Shown: positions 1-11,791, counted from the stretch's first letter. The stretch is DNA of 64,000 nucleotides from Pseudomonas guariconensis (GCF_900102675.1 NZ_FMYX01000004.1:248001-312000), one strand, 5' to 3'. Made by a program: numbers and translations. The notes: generated by a model from the letters alone, not told the origin.

Positions 1-259
1 GGACGCCGGGATCGAACAGCAGACCCGCGAGGTGCTGGCCAACATCGAGCGCCTGCTGGAGCTGGCCGGCACCGACAAGACCCGTTTGCTCTCGGTGACC
101 ATCTACCTCAAGGACATCGACGCGCATTTCCTGGGCATGAACGCGGTGTGGGATCAGTGGCTGCCCCAAGGCGTCGCTCCGGCCCGCGCGACGGTCGAGG
201 CCAAGCTGTGCGAGCCGGAAATCCTCGTCGAGATGTCGGTAGTCGCCGCGCTGCCGTAA
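1..259 (+). CDS. RidA family (YjgF/Rid) deaminase, 5' truncated by window edge
   Basis: The reading frame is open from base 2 and has no start in the window; about 85 C-terminal residues remain. They show the RidA C-terminal pattern: a helix (NIERLLELAG), a strand with TIYLKDI, the conserved region around NAVWDQWLP, and the ending ARATVEAKLCEPEILVEM, in which the Arg that binds the substrate carboxylate and the late Glu are typical of the family. RidA proteins hydrolyse reactive enamine/imine intermediates released by PLP enzymes. Lying just before dadX, it fits the alanine-catabolic cluster of pseudomonads, where D-amino acid dehydrogenase makes imines. The dadA gene itself would be upstream, outside the window. 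Confidence 0.85.
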   Translation, partial: DAGIEQQTREVLANIERLLELAGTDKTRLLSVTIYLKDIDAHFLGMNAVWDQWLPQGVAPARATVEAKLCEPEILVEMSVVAALP

Positions 260-350
260 ACCGTTCCCTCACCCTGGCTCGGCGGGCACTACCCCACGCC
301 TGTCGCGCCAGGGACTTAATTCATAACCAGACTGCCAGAAGGCTGCCGCC

Positions 351-1424
351 ATGCGTCCCGCCCGTGCCCTGATCGACCTTCAAGCCCTTCGCCACAATTA
401 CCACCTGGCCCGTGAGCTGTCCGGCGCCAAAGCCCTTGCCGTGATCAAGGCCGATGCCTACGGCCATGGCGCGGTGCGTTGCGCTTTGGCCCTGGAAACC
501 GAGGCCGATGGTTTTGCCGTGGCCTGCATCGAGGAAGCGCTGGAGCTGCGCGCCGCCGGGATCAAAGCCCCGGTGCTGTTGCTCGAAGGTTTCTTCGAGG
601 CGAGCGAGCTGGCGCTGATCGCCGAACATGACCTGTGGTGCGTGGTGCAATCGCTGTGGCAGCTCGAAGCGATCGAGAAGACGCCAGTACACAAGCCATT
701 GACGGTCTGGTTGAAGATGGACACCGGCATGCACCGGGTCGGCCTGCACCCGAAGGATTACCAAGAAAGCTACCAGCGCTTGCTGGCCAGCGGGAAAGTG
801 GCGCGTATCGTGCTGATGAGCCACTTCGCTCGCGCCGACGAACTGGATGTCGACGCCACAGCCCAACAGGTCGCAGTGTTCGAAGCCGCCCGCCAGGGCC
901 TGGCGGCCGAGTGCAGCCTGCGCAATTCGCCTGCGGTGCTGGGCTGGCCCCAGGTGCCGAGCGACTGGGTGCGCCCCGGCATCATGCTGTACGGCGCCAC
1001 CCCGTTCGAAGTGTCCCAGCCCCAGGCCGAGCGCCTGCAGCCGGTGATGACCTTGCAATCGCGGATCATCAGCGTGCGCGAACTGCCGGCCGGTGAGCCG
1101 GTAGGCTACGGCGCCAAGTTCATCACCCCACGCCCGACCCGCGTCGGCGTGGTCGCCATGGGCTATGCCGACGGCTATCCGCGTCAGGCACCGACCGGCA
1201 CGCCCGTGATGGTCGCCGGCAAACGCACCCAACTGATCGGCCGGGTGTCGATGGACATGCTCTGCGTCGATCTGACCGACGTACCCGAAGCCACGGTCGG
1301 CAGTCCGGTGGAATTGTGGGGCAAGCAGGTGCTGGCCAGCGACGTGGCTGCCCAGGCCGGGATGATCCCGTACCAGATCTTCTGCAACCTCAAGCGTGTA
1401 CCGCTGGACTATATCGGCGAATGA
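351..1424 (+). CDS. dadX: Alanine racemase, catabolic (DadX type)
   Basis: A 357-residue PLP-dependent fold-type III racemase interconverting L- and D-alanine. The PLP lysine is K33 in the [11 protein letters not shown] motif, and the second catalytic base is Y253 in PVGYGAKF, the same number as in DadX of P. aeruginosa. The C-terminal beta domain carries GRVSMDM and the conserved DLTD. In alanine catabolism L-alanine is converted to D-alanine, which DadA oxidises to pyruvate; the enzyme can also feed peptidoglycan synthesis. It follows the RidA-like gene on the same strand with a gap of about 90 bases, so it probably belongs to a dadA-ridA-dadX operon. A biosynthetic Alr paralogue cannot be excluded by sequence alone, but the context favours DadX. 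Confidence 0.93.
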   Translation: MRPARALIDLQALRHNYHLARELSGAKALAVIKADAYGHGAVRCALALETEADGFAVACIEEALELRAAGIKAPVLLLEGFFEASELALIAEHDLWCVVQSLWQLEAIEKTPVHKPLTVWLKMDTGMHRVGLHPKDYQESYQRLLASGKVARIVLMSHFARADELDVDATAQQVAVFEAARQGLAAECSLRNSPAVLGWPQVPSDWVRPGIMLYGATPFEVSQPQAERLQPVMTLQSRIISVRELPAGEPVGYGAKFITPRPTRVGVVAMGYADGYPRQAPTGTPVMVAGKRTQLIGRVSMDMLCVDLTDVPEATVGSPVELWGKQVLASDVAAQAGMIPYQIFCNLKRVPLDYIGE

Positions 1425-1534
1425 GGCGCTGAAGCGGACAGGCTGCGGGGCGAAGTGTTGTAAATACTGAACGGCGTTGCCATCATATCGTTCACACTTC
1501 GCTCCCACCTCGACCGTTTCAGGAGGCTCCAGCT

Positions 1535-2083
1535 TTGGACGTCGGTGAACGACTGCAAGCCATCCGCAAGCTCAAGGGCCTGTCCCAGCGTGAACTCGCC
1601 AAACGCGCGGGCGTCACTAACAGCACCATCTCGATGATCGAGAAGAACAGCGTGAGCCCCTCGATCAGCTCCCTGCGCAAGGTGCTCAGCGGCATCCCCA
1701 TGTCCATGGTCGAGTTCTTCTCCGTGGAGCTGGCGCCTGAAAGCCCTACCCAGGTCGTCTACAAGGCTCACGAACTGATCGACATCTCCGACGGTGCAGT
1801 GACCATGAAGCTGGTGGGCAAATCGCACCCCAACCGGGCGATCGCCTTCCTCAACGAGGTGTATCCGCCCGGGGCCGATACCGGCGAAGAAATGCTCACC
1901 CACGACGGCGAAGAGACCGGCATCTTGCTCGAAGGCCGGCTCGAGCTGGTGGTCGGTACCGAGACGTTCATCCTCGAGGCCGGCGACAGCTACTACTTCG
2001 AAAGCACCCGTCCACACCGTTTTCGCAACCCCTTCGAAGAGCCTGCCCGGCTGATCAGCGCGGCGACACCCTCGAACTTTTGA
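1535..2083 (+). CDS. XRE-cupin transcriptional regulator (PuuR-like)
   Basis: A 182-residue protein with an N-terminal lambda-repressor-type helix-turn-helix (about residues 5-60, including LSQRELAKRAGVTNSTISMIE) and a C-terminal cupin domain (about 105-180) with HDGEETGILLEG and the late strand DSYYFES. This is the architecture of E. coli PuuR, which is of similar length, and of many regulators of amine and amino-acid catabolism. The start is a TTG chosen because a perfect AGGAGG lies at 1521-1526, eight bases before it; no ATG fits. The ligand is unknown. It lies 110 bases after dadX on the same strand and could govern amino-acid or polyamine genes, though nothing in the sequence proves a target. 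Confidence 0.85.
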   Translation: MDVGERLQAIRKLKGLSQRELAKRAGVTNSTISMIEKNSVSPSISSLRKVLSGIPMSMVEFFSVELAPESPTQVVYKAHELIDISDGAVTMKLVGKSHPNRAIAFLNEVYPPGADTGEEMLTHDGEETGILLEGRLELVVGTETFILEAGDSYYFESTRPHRFRNPFEEPARLISAATPSNF

Positions 2084-2132
2084 TCCAGCGCAGTGCATTG
2101 TTTCGGCAATACCCCTTTCCCTTGTGGGGTCG

Positions 2133-2161
2133 TTCCACGGTTTCGGGGTTCCCGCTATACT
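2133..2161 (+). promoter_or_regulatory. Candidate sigma70 promoter of the cytochrome c5 gene
   Basis: TTCCAC and TATACT are separated by 17 bases. The -10 is one base off consensus, the -35 is weak. The element lies about 58 bases before the GTG start of the cytochrome gene. Prediction by eye only. Confidence 0.4.
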
Positions 2162-2219
2162 TTCAAACGCTCGCAGATCCGTGGCCGCGGGCGTGATTAG
2201 CCACCATGAGGGTGTTCGC

Positions 2220-2642
2220 GTGAACCAAATCAAGAAGATGCTGGCCGTACCAGCAGCCGTATTCGCCCTTTGGGCAATGAGCGCAACCGCTGCGACCAAC
2301 GACGAAATCGCCAAGCGCCTCGAGCCGGTCGGCCAGGTGTGTGTCCAGGGCCAGGAGTGCAAAGGCATGGCAGTGGCTGCTACCGCAGGTGGCGGTGGTG
2401 CCAAGACCCCAGATGAAATCATCGCCAAGCATTGCAACGCTTGCCATGGCAGCGGCTTGCTCGGCGCGCCGAAGATCGGCGATACCGCCGCCTGGAAGGA
2501 GCGTGCTGACCACCAGGGTGGTCTGGACGGCATCCTGGCCAAGGCCATTACCGGTATCAACGCCATGCCGCCCAAAGGCACCTGTGCCGACTGCTCGGAT
2601 GACGAGCTCAAGGGCGCCATCAAGAAGATGTCGGGGCTGTAA
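2220..2642 (+). CDS. Cytochrome c5 family monohaem protein, periplasmic
   Basis: A 140-residue exported cytochrome. A cleavable signal peptide (residues 1-25: KK, hydrophobic core AVPAAVFALWAM, SATAA) precedes a class I cytochrome c domain. The haem site is C72-N-A-C75-H76, and the distal axial ligand is probably M116 in GINAMPPKG. Cysteines 122 and 125 (TCADC) near the C-terminus are the extra pair typical of cytochrome c5. The start is GTG at 2220, with a TGAGGG ribosome site at 2207-2212. Upstream in-frame codons lack both ribosome site and signal sequence. It is a monocistronic periplasmic electron carrier, ending in a strong terminator; the partner oxidase or reductase is not in the window. 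Confidence 0.9.
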   Translation: MNQIKKMLAVPAAVFALWAMSATAATNDEIAKRLEPVGQVCVQGQECKGMAVAATAGGGGAKTPDEIIAKHCNACHGSGLLGAPKIGDTAAWKERADHQGGLDGILAKAITGINAMPPKGTCADCSDDELKGAIKKMSGL

Positions 2643-2660
2643 TCCCTGCCTGATTCCCCC

Positions 2661-2690
2661 AAGCCCGCCTCCCATGGCGGGCTTTGTGTT
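2661..2690 (+). terminator. Rho-independent terminator after cytochrome c5
   Basis: AAGCCCGCC pairs with GGCGGGCTT around a six-base loop, followed by TGTGTTT. It lies 19 bases after the cytochrome stop codon. Confidence 0.85.
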
Positions 2691-2769
2691 TCTGGGCTAC
2701 GAAATGGGGTGGCTTTTTCACGGGTAATAACGGTCCAACCCCTGCGCATGGATGTTCACAGGAGGCCCC

Positions 2770-4635
2770 ATGACCCAATGCTGTTCCCTCGACCAGGCGG
2801 TAGAACGGGTCCTGGCCCGTCTACCCGCCCACATCCACATGGGCCTGCCCTTGGGCCTGGGCAAACCTAATGCCTTCGTCAATGCGTTGTATGCCAGGGT
2901 GCGCCAGCTACCCGAGCGCCAACTGACGATCTACACCGCTTTGAGCCTCGGGCGGCCGCCGCTTGGCGATGGCTTGCAACGTCGTTTTCTGGAGCCCTTC
3001 GTCGAGCGGGTTTTTGCCGATTATGAAGAGCTCGACTACCTCGCCGACCTGCGCAACGACAGCCTGCCCGGCAACATCCGCGTCGAGCAGTTCTTCCTGC
3101 AGCCTGGCAGCCTGCTGCACAGCGAGAGCGCCCAGCAGAACTATGTCAGCAGCAACTACACCCATGCGGCGCGGGACATCAACGCCAAGGGCCTGAACCT
3201 GATCGCCCAGTTGGTAGCCGCCACGCCCGAGCGCCCCGATCACCTGAGCCTTGCCTGTAACCCGGACATCACCCTCGACCTGTTGCCGATGATCGCCCGT
3301 CGTCGCGCCGCCGGTGAGACCATCCTGCTGCTCGGCCAGGTGCACACCGAGCTGCCCTACATGCCTGCAGGGGCCGAACTTGGCCGGGAAGCCTTCGACC
3401 TGTTGATCGACGAGCCTGAGCGGCGCCGGTTGTTTTGTACCCCGAACATGCCGGTCACCACCCAGGACCACTGCATTGGGCTTCACGCCAGTGCCCTGGT
3501 GCGCGATGGCGGTACCCTGCAGATCGGCATCGGCGCCATGGGCGATGCGGTGACCGCGGCCTTGTTGGCGCGCCAGGGTGACAACGCCGGCTACCGGGCA
3601 CTGCTCGATGCTCTGGACCTCACGCCCTGGCAGGGATTGATCGAGCGCGAGGGTGGGCGCGATGCCTTTGCCCAGGGGCTGTATGGCTGCAGCGAGATGT
3701 TCGTCAACGGTTTGCTGGTGCTGGCCGAGGCGGGGGTGGTACGGCGCCCGGCCGACGAGCACGGGGCTTTGGTGCACGGCGGATTCTTCCTGGGCCCCGA
3801 GGCGTTCTACCGGCGTCTGCGGGAGATGCCTCTTGAGCAACGCGACCGTTTCGTCATGACCGCGATCAGCTACATCAACGAGCTGTACGGGCAGGAGTCG
3901 CTCAAGCGTCGCCAGCGCCGCGACGCTCGTTTCATCAACACAGCATTCGGCATGACCTTGCTCGGTGCCGGCGTGGCCGACCAGCTTGAGGATGGCCGGG
4001 TGCTCAGCGGGGTAGGCGGGCAATACAACTTTGTCGCGCAAGCGCATGCCCTGGAGGGCGGGCGCTCCCTGCTGCTCCTGCGCAGCTGGCGCGAGTCCGG
4101 GGGCGAGGTGACTTCCAACCTGTTCTGGAACTACGGTCACTGCACCATTCCCCGGCATCTGCGTGACATCGTGGTGACCGAATACGGTATCGCCGATCTG
4201 CGTGGACAGACCGATAGCGAAGTCATCGCCAGGTTGCTGGCGATCAGCGATTCACGTTTCCAGCAGCCGTTGATGGAGCAGGCGAAGGCGGCGGGCAAGC
4301 TGCCCAAAGGCTTCACGCTGGCCACGCGCTTTACCGACAACACGCCCGAGCGTCTGGAGGCGATACGCGAGCGGCATGCGCGGCTGTTCCCGGAGTATCC
4401 ATTGGGGTGTGATTTCACGGCCGAGGAGCGGGATTTGCTTCGGGCACTCAACTGGCTCAAGAGCAAATTCAAATTGAGTGAAGTGCTGGCGTTGGGCAAG
4501 GCAGCGCTGGATGCGCCCGCGCCCGAGGCCTATCCGGCGCAGTTGGCGCGGATGGGGTTGGCGCAGCCGCAGGGGCTTAAGGAAGAGCTGTACCAGCGAT
4601 TGCTGCTGGCAGGGTTGGCCGCCACCCGGAGGTAG
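2770..4635 (+). CDS. Acetyl-CoA hydrolase/transferase family protein
   Basis: A 621-residue member of the acetyl-CoA hydrolase/CoA-transferase family (class I CoA transferases such as succinyl-CoA:acetate CoA-transferase and yeast Ach1). The C-terminal half has the usual fingerprint: GVGGQYNFVAQA, then a strand leading to VVTEYGIADLRGQTD. The first half, with GLPLGLGKPNAFVNALY and YVSSNYTHAARDI, is longer than in SCACT-type enzymes (about 500 residues), and the last 110 residues (about 510-621) are an extra helical tail. The start at 2770 is preceded by GGAGG at 2761-2765; an ATG six codons upstream has no ribosome site. The true acyl donor and acceptor cannot be deduced. The gene stands alone between two terminators. 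Confidence 0.82.
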   Translation: MTQCCSLDQAVERVLARLPAHIHMGLPLGLGKPNAFVNALYARVRQLPERQLTIYTALSLGRPPLGDGLQRRFLEPFVERVFADYEELDYLADLRNDSLPGNIRVEQFFLQPGSLLHSESAQQNYVSSNYTHAARDINAKGLNLIAQLVAATPERPDHLSLACNPDITLDLLPMIARRRAAGETILLLGQVHTELPYMPAGAELGREAFDLLIDEPERRRLFCTPNMPVTTQDHCIGLHASALVRDGGTLQIGIGAMGDAVTAALLARQGDNAGYRALLDALDLTPWQGLIEREGGRDAFAQGLYGCSEMFVNGLLVLAEAGVVRRPADEHGALVHGGFFLGPEAFYRRLREMPLEQRDRFVMTAISYINELYGQESLKRRQRRDARFINTAFGMTLLGAGVADQLEDGRVLSGVGGQYNFVAQAHALEGGRSLLLLRSWRESGGEVTSNLFWNYGHCTIPRHLRDIVVTEYGIADLRGQTDSEVIARLLAISDSRFQQPLMEQAKAAGKLPKGFTLATRFTDNTPERLEAIRERHARLFPEYPLGCDFTAEERDLLRALNWLKSKFKLSEVLALGKAALDAPAPEAYPAQLARMGLAQPQGLKEELYQRLLLAGLAATRR

Positions 4636-4637
4636 CA

Positions 4638-4656
4638 GGGGCCGCAAGGCGGCCCC
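4638..4656. terminator. GC hairpin between convergent genes
   Basis: GGGGCCGC and GCGGCCCC form a perfect eight-pair stem with a three-base loop in the 29-base space between the convergent acetyl-CoA hydrolase gene and xpt. There is no T-run, so its role as a bidirectional terminator is an inference. Confidence 0.55.
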
Positions 4657-4664
4657 AGGAGGCA

Positions 4665-7318
<2,654 letters not shown>

Positions 7319-7496
7319 GCTAGAAACCGGGGGTCACCAGAAAATAGCCGCGCATTCTAGCAGGCATGGGGCGGTTGTGGCGTTACCGTCTGACAGTGTG
7401 ATGCAAGGCGCGAATCGGATTTGCCGCTTTTGTTACTTTCGCGCAGGATGCACGACAAAATGCGTCGGGATACTGGCTATGGAGTGGCACTTTAAG

Positions 7497-7511
7497 TGAA
7501 AATTATTTTCA
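7497..7511. promoter_or_regulatory. Fur-box-like 7-1-7 palindrome
   Basis: TGAAAATTATTTTCA is an inverted repeat around one central base. It matches the Fur 7-1-7 core TGATAATnATTATCA at 13 of 15 positions, the two differences being symmetrical. It lies 60 bases before the TTG start of the EAL-domain gene, a position compatible with a repressor site. Fur regulation is an inference. Confidence 0.4.
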
Positions 7512-7570
7512 TTCGTGAGGGCTGGATGCTCCGCGCCCGTCGTCCTACTGTTCAAGCCTAAGGAGCTCGC

Positions 7571-9235
7571 TTGTCCACGCCTGTCGAACCGTTGCGTTTG
7601 CTGCTGTTGGCTGATGAGCCGGAATGGGCCACCCTGCTGCGCGAGTGCCTGCAGCCGCTGGCCGGGAGCGCGGTCTTGTTGACCGCACCGAATTGGGAAT
7701 CGGTGGACAGTCTGTTCGCCAATGACCGCCAAGCCGTCGTTTTGGCGAGGCCGGCATTGCAGCCGGCCCCCGGTCGTTGTGACCTGCCCACCATCCTGTT
7801 GCTCGATGAAGAGCCTGACACGCCACCCAGCGCGGTCAGCGACTGGCTGGTGCGCGAGCAGTTGAGTGGCGATGCGCTGCGTCGTTCCCTGCGCCACGTG
7901 CGCGAGCGGGGCGTGCTGGTGGCCACCTTGCAGCGCCTGGCCGAGCAGGACCCCTTGACCGGCATCGCCAATCGCCAGGGCTTCCAGGCGCTGCTGACGG
8001 CGCGTCTGGCGGAAAACGAAGGCCGTGGCGTCGCGCTGGGTCACCTGGACCTGGACAACTTCCGCCACGTCAACGATGCCTTGGGCCATCAGGGCGGCGA
8101 CCGCCTCATCCTGCAAGTGGTGGCGCGGTTGAAGCAGCAACTGGAGGCCGGGGACCAGCTGGCCCGCCTGGGAAGCGACGAATTCGCCCTGCTGATCGAC
8201 ACCCGGCGTGATGCCAACCGCGCCGAGTGGATGGCCGAGCGCATCGTCGAGGCCCTCGCCGAACCCTATTGGGTCGATGGCGAGAGCCTGTTGCTCGGTG
8301 CCAGCCTGGGCGTGGCCCACGCCCGGGCCCAGGCCGGCGCCGATCCGCTGATGTGGCACGCCCATATCGCCATGCGCCAGGCCAAGGGCAGCCAGGGCTG
8401 CACCTTCCATGTGTTCAACGAGCGGATCAACCGCAACGCCCGCAGCCTGGCCGATCTGGAAAGCGAGCTGCGCCGGGCCCTGCGTCGCGACGAGCTGGAG
8501 CTGCACTACCAGCCCCGGCTGAGCCTGGGCGATGGACGCATCGTCGGCCTCGAGGCCCTGGTGCGGTGGCGTCATGCCGAGCGAGGCCTGCTGCCACCGA
8601 GCGAATTCGTGCCCCTGGCCGAGCAGAGCGGCTTGATCGTGCCCTTGGGCTACTGGGTGATCTCCCGGGCCCTGCGCGACATGCAGGCCTTGCGAGAGCG
8701 CGGGCTCGAACCCTTGCACATGGCGGTTAACCTGAGCTTCCGCCAATTCCAGGACAGCCAGTTGCTGGCCACGCTCAGCCGCTTGATCATCGAGCATGGT
8801 GTCGATGCCCGCTGGCTGGAATTCGAGCTCACCGAGACTGCCGTCATGCGCCGCAACGAGCTGGTCCGCCAGACGATGGACGCCTTGGGGCGCCTGGGCG
8901 TGCGCTTTTCCCTGGATGACTTCGGCACAGGTTTTTCGTCGTTCGTGCACCTGAACAGCCTGCCGATCACTCTGCTCAAGGTGGATCGCAGCTTCGTTGG
9001 CGGCATGGAGCTACGCGAGGAGAACCGCAAGCTGGTGCACGCCATGATCAACCTGGCGCACAACCTCAACCTGGAGGTGGTGGCCGAAGGGGTGGAGACC
9101 GAAGAGCAGTTAGCGCTGCTGCGTGGGTTCGGCTGCGACCAAGTGCAGGGATACCTGGTGAGCAAACCCCTTCCGGTGGAGGCGTTGATGGATTACCTGC
9201 AGCAGGCGGCGCAGGCGCAGGTAGTGAGTCTATAG
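7571..9235 (+). CDS. Degenerate GGDEF - EAL c-di-GMP phosphodiesterase (ProE/PA5295-like)
   Basis: A 554-residue cytoplasmic protein without membrane segments. Residues 1-112 look like a pseudo-receiver: the strand and helix pattern is right, but the phosphoacceptor position reads VVLARP. A GGDEF domain follows (about 120-285) with LTGIANR and LDLDNFRHVND, but the active-site loop is GSDEF (201-205). The EAL domain (about 295-545) keeps the catalytic residues: EALVRW (E328), NLSFRQ, ELTET, DDFGTG, KVDRSF and AEGVET. It is therefore most likely a c-di-GMP phosphodiesterase. By position next to rep it corresponds, from memory, to P. aeruginosa PA5295 (ProE), which affects exopolysaccharide. The start is TTG at 7571 after a TAAGGAG ribosome site. 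Confidence 0.85.
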   Translation: MSTPVEPLRLLLLADEPEWATLLRECLQPLAGSAVLLTAPNWESVDSLFANDRQAVVLARPALQPAPGRCDLPTILLLDEEPDTPPSAVSDWLVREQLSGDALRRSLRHVRERGVLVATLQRLAEQDPLTGIANRQGFQALLTARLAENEGRGVALGHLDLDNFRHVNDALGHQGGDRLILQVVARLKQQLEAGDQLARLGSDEFALLIDTRRDANRAEWMAERIVEALAEPYWVDGESLLLGASLGVAHARAQAGADPLMWHAHIAMRQAKGSQGCTFHVFNERINRNARSLADLESELRRALRRDELELHYQPRLSLGDGRIVGLEALVRWRHAERGLLPPSEFVPLAEQSGLIVPLGYWVISRALRDMQALRERGLEPLHMAVNLSFRQFQDSQLLATLSRLIIEHGVDARWLEFELTETAVMRRNELVRQTMDALGRLGVRFSLDDFGTGFSSFVHLNSLPITLLKVDRSFVGGMELREENRKLVHAMINLAHNLNLEVVAEGVETEEQLALLRGFGCDQVQGYLVSKPLPVEALMDYLQQAAQAQVVSL

Positions 9236-9249
9236 CTGCGGCGGTATTT

Positions 9250-9294
9250 TCGCGGGGGGAACCCGCTCCCACAGGGCTTCGCCAGCCCTGTGGG
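9250..9294. repeat. REP element with perfect hairpin
   Basis: A P. putida-type REP core (tcgcggggggaacccgctccc) runs into an 11-base perfect inverted repeat, CCCACAGGGCT and AGCCCTGTGGG (9268-9278 and 9284-9294). It fills the 60-base gap between two convergent genes and may act as a bidirectional terminator. Confidence 0.75.
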
Positions 9295-9295
9295 A

Positions 9296-10684
9296 TCACA
9301 CCGACATCGGTGCAGCTTCAGCCTTGTGCGCCTTGCCCAGCATCCGCTTGGTCCGCCACTCGAAGCCAAGGGTCAGCGCCACCGCTGCGCAGGCCAGCCC
9401 CAAGGCCAGGCCCCACCACACACCCACCGCGCCACCGCCGAGGGTGAAGGTGAACAGCCAGGCGCTGGGTGCCCCCACCAGCCAATAGCAGCACAGGCCG
9501 ATGAGGAAGGTGGTCTTGGCGTCCTTCAGCCCGCGGATAGAGCCCATGGCGATGGTCTGCATGCCATCGAACAATTCGAACCAGGCCGCGACCATCACCA
9601 GGCTCACGGCCAATTGGAAGATCGCCGCGAAAGCTGGGTCGTCACGGTCGATGAACAAACCGACCAGCGTATCGGGCAGTAACCAGAACAATGCCGCGAA
9701 AGCGAACATGATCATCGCCCCGAAACCGATCCCCACCCGCCCGGCGCTGCGTGCGGCCAGCAGATTCCCACCACCGTAGTACAACCCCACGCGCATGGTC
9801 ACCGCATACGACAGGCCCGTCGGCACCATGAACGCGGTGGAGACGATCTGCAGGGCGATCTGGTGCGCCGCCAGCTCCGTGCTGCCCAGCACCCCCATGC
9901 ACAGGGCGGCGAAGGCGAACAGGCCGACCTCTACCATGTAGGTGCCACCGATCGGCAGGCCCAGGCGCCACAGCTCACGCAAGGCGGGCAGGGATGGGCG
10001 CGACAGGCCCTTGCGCAGCGGGTAGGCGGCGTAGGCCTTGTGCCAGCGAATGTACAGGGCAAGCGCAATGGCCATGCCCATCGACACCACCGCCGTGACC
10101 AGGCCGATGCCCATCAGGCCCAGCTTGGGCAGGCCGAACATGCCTTCGATCAGCGCATGGTTGAACACATAGTTGAGCACCGTGCCCACCAGGCTGATGA
10201 CCATCACCGGCGTCGAACGGCCCAGGGCGCTGGTGAAGCCACGCAGGGCCATGAAGGTCAGGTAGCCGGGCAGGGCCAGCGGCAGCAGCGTGAGGAACTC
10301 CATCGCCGAGGCGACGTTCTCCGGCTGTTGGCCAAACAGCAGCAGGGCCGGCTCCAGGTTCCACAGCACCAGCGCGGCCACCAGGGCCAGGCCCCAGGCC
10401 AGCCACAGGCCGTTCTGCGCCAGACGGGTCGCGCCGGGAACGTCCCCGGCGCCCTGGCGGATGGCGACCAAGGTGCCGACCGCAGCAATCACGCCCAAGC
10501 AGAAGATCGACACGAACGAATAACTGGCGGCCCCCAGTCCACCCCCGGCCAGGGCCTGTGGGCTGATGCGGGCCATCATCAGGGTGTCGGTCAGTACCAT
10601 CAGCATGTGCGCCAACTGCGAGGCGATCAGCGGGCCGGCCAGGCGCAGCAGAGCCTTGAGTTCGGTGGTGGGCGCGACGTGCAT
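9296..10684 (-). CDS. MATE family multidrug efflux protein (NorM/PmpM-like)
   Basis: A 462-residue inner-membrane transporter with 12 predicted helices in two homologous halves, the usual MATE length. Each half starts with the family pattern: LLRLAGPLIASQLAHMLMVLTDTLMM at the N-terminus and ELWRLGLPIGGTYMVEVG at about residue 235. Such pumps expel cationic drugs, dyes or metabolites in exchange for Na+ or H+. The start at 10684 (MHVAPTTEL) has AAGGAC upstream; a longer in-frame extension has no support. It is divergent from a LysR gene 156 bases away, which may regulate it. The actual substrate is unknown. Confidence 0.88.
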   Translation of the reverse strand: MHVAPTTELKALLRLAGPLIASQLAHMLMVLTDTLMMARISPQALAGGGLGAASYSFVSIFCLGVIAAVGTLVAIRQGAGDVPGATRLAQNGLWLAWGLALVAALVLWNLEPALLLFGQQPENVASAMEFLTLLPLALPGYLTFMALRGFTSALGRSTPVMVISLVGTVLNYVFNHALIEGMFGLPKLGLMGIGLVTAVVSMGMAIALALYIRWHKAYAAYPLRKGLSRPSLPALRELWRLGLPIGGTYMVEVGLFAFAALCMGVLGSTELAAHQIALQIVSTAFMVPTGLSYAVTMRVGLYYGGGNLLAARSAGRVGIGFGAMIMFAFAALFWLLPDTLVGLFIDRDDPAFAAIFQLAVSLVMVAAWFELFDGMQTIAMGSIRGLKDAKTTFLIGLCCYWLVGAPSAWLFTFTLGGGAVGVWWGLALGLACAAVALTLGFEWRTKRMLGKAHKAEAAPMSV

Positions 10685-10840
10685 TGGGATGTCCTTTTTC
10701 CTGAATCTGTTGAGCGAGCCGTTGATTCTGAGGCTTCGGTCAACTTTGCACAAAAGGATAAATGCGATCGTTGGCATGAGTCGGACTCATGCATATATGA
10801 TCCTGTGCATTCCATTCTCGCCCCGCTGGGCAGGTGCCAG

Positions 10841-11791
10841 ATGTCTCGTCAGCTTCCCCCGCTCTATGCGCTACGCGCATTCGAAGCCGCCGCTCGGCTG
10901 AGCTCGTTCACCCGCGCCGGTGAGGAACTGTCCATCACCCAGAGCGCGGTCAGCCGGCATATCCGCACCCTGGAGGATCACTTCGCCTGCCGCTTGTTCG
11001 TGCGCAACGGTCGCAGCCTGCAACTGACCGAGGCGGCGCGGGTGCTGTTGCCCGGCGTGCGTGAGGGCTTCAGTGCGCTGGAGCGGGCCTGCGACACCTT
11101 GCGCGGCGAAGACGACATCTTGCGCATGAAGGCCCCGTCGACCTTGACCATGCGCTGGCTGTTGTCGCGCCTGAGCCAGTTCCGTCACCTGCAGCCAGGC
11201 AACGAGGTGCAACTGACCAGCGCCTGGATGGACGTGGACCATGTGGACTTCAATCAGGAGCCGTTCGACTGTGCGGTGTTGCTCAGCGATGGGTTATTTC
11301 CCGCGGACTGGGAGGTGCGTCGGCTGTTCTCCGAGCTGCTGATCCCGGTGGGCGCGCCGGGCCTGCTCGATGATGGCCCATGGGACGAGCGACGCCTGGC
11401 CGGCATCGAGCTGTTGCACCCGACGCCGGACAAACGCGATTGGCGCGCCTGGCTGGAGCGCATGGGGCTCACCGACAAGGTCTCGCTCAAGGGCGGGCAG
11501 GTGTTCGATACCCTGGAGCTGGGCATGATCGCAGCTGCCCGTGGCTATGGCATCTCCATGGGCGATCTGCTGATGGTGGCCGAGGACGTGGCCCAGGGAC
11601 GCCTGAGTCTGCCGTGGCCGACAGCGGTGCCCAGTGGCATGGATTACTACCTGGTGTGGCCACGAACGAGGCCTGGGGGAGAGCGTTTGCGCAGGTTGAG
11701 CGCCTTCTTGCAGGAAGAGGCGGCGGCGATGAACCTACCGGATGTGAGCATCCTTGAGACCCAATCGCGGGATCGCTCGAATTCCGATTGA
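10841..11791 (+). CDS. LysR family transcriptional regulator (GcvA-like)
   Basis: A 316-residue LTTR. The winged helix-turn-helix is at about residues 8-66 (ALRAFEAAARLSSFTRAGEELSITQSAVSRHIRTLE, given here only to locate it), in the GcvA/AmpR style. The effector-binding domain starts near residue 95. The start at 10841 follows a weak GGTGCCAG. It is divergent from the MATE gene, the classic LTTR arrangement, so control of the pump gene is plausible but not shown. The last residues, after about 300, are a poorly conserved polar tail. The next gene, hglS, is convergent, with a REP palindrome between. Confidence 0.85.
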   Translation: MSRQLPPLYALRAFEAAARLSSFTRAGEELSITQSAVSRHIRTLEDHFACRLFVRNGRSLQLTEAARVLLPGVREGFSALERACDTLRGEDDILRMKAPSTLTMRWLLSRLSQFRHLQPGNEVQLTSAWMDVDHVDFNQEPFDCAVLLSDGLFPADWEVRRLFSELLIPVGAPGLLDDGPWDERRLAGIELLHPTPDKRDWRAWLERMGLTDKVSLKGGQVFDTLELGMIAAARGYGISMGDLLMVAEDVAQGRLSLPWPTAVPSGMDYYLVWPRTRPGGERLRRLSAFLQEEAAAMNLPDVSILETQSRDRSNSD

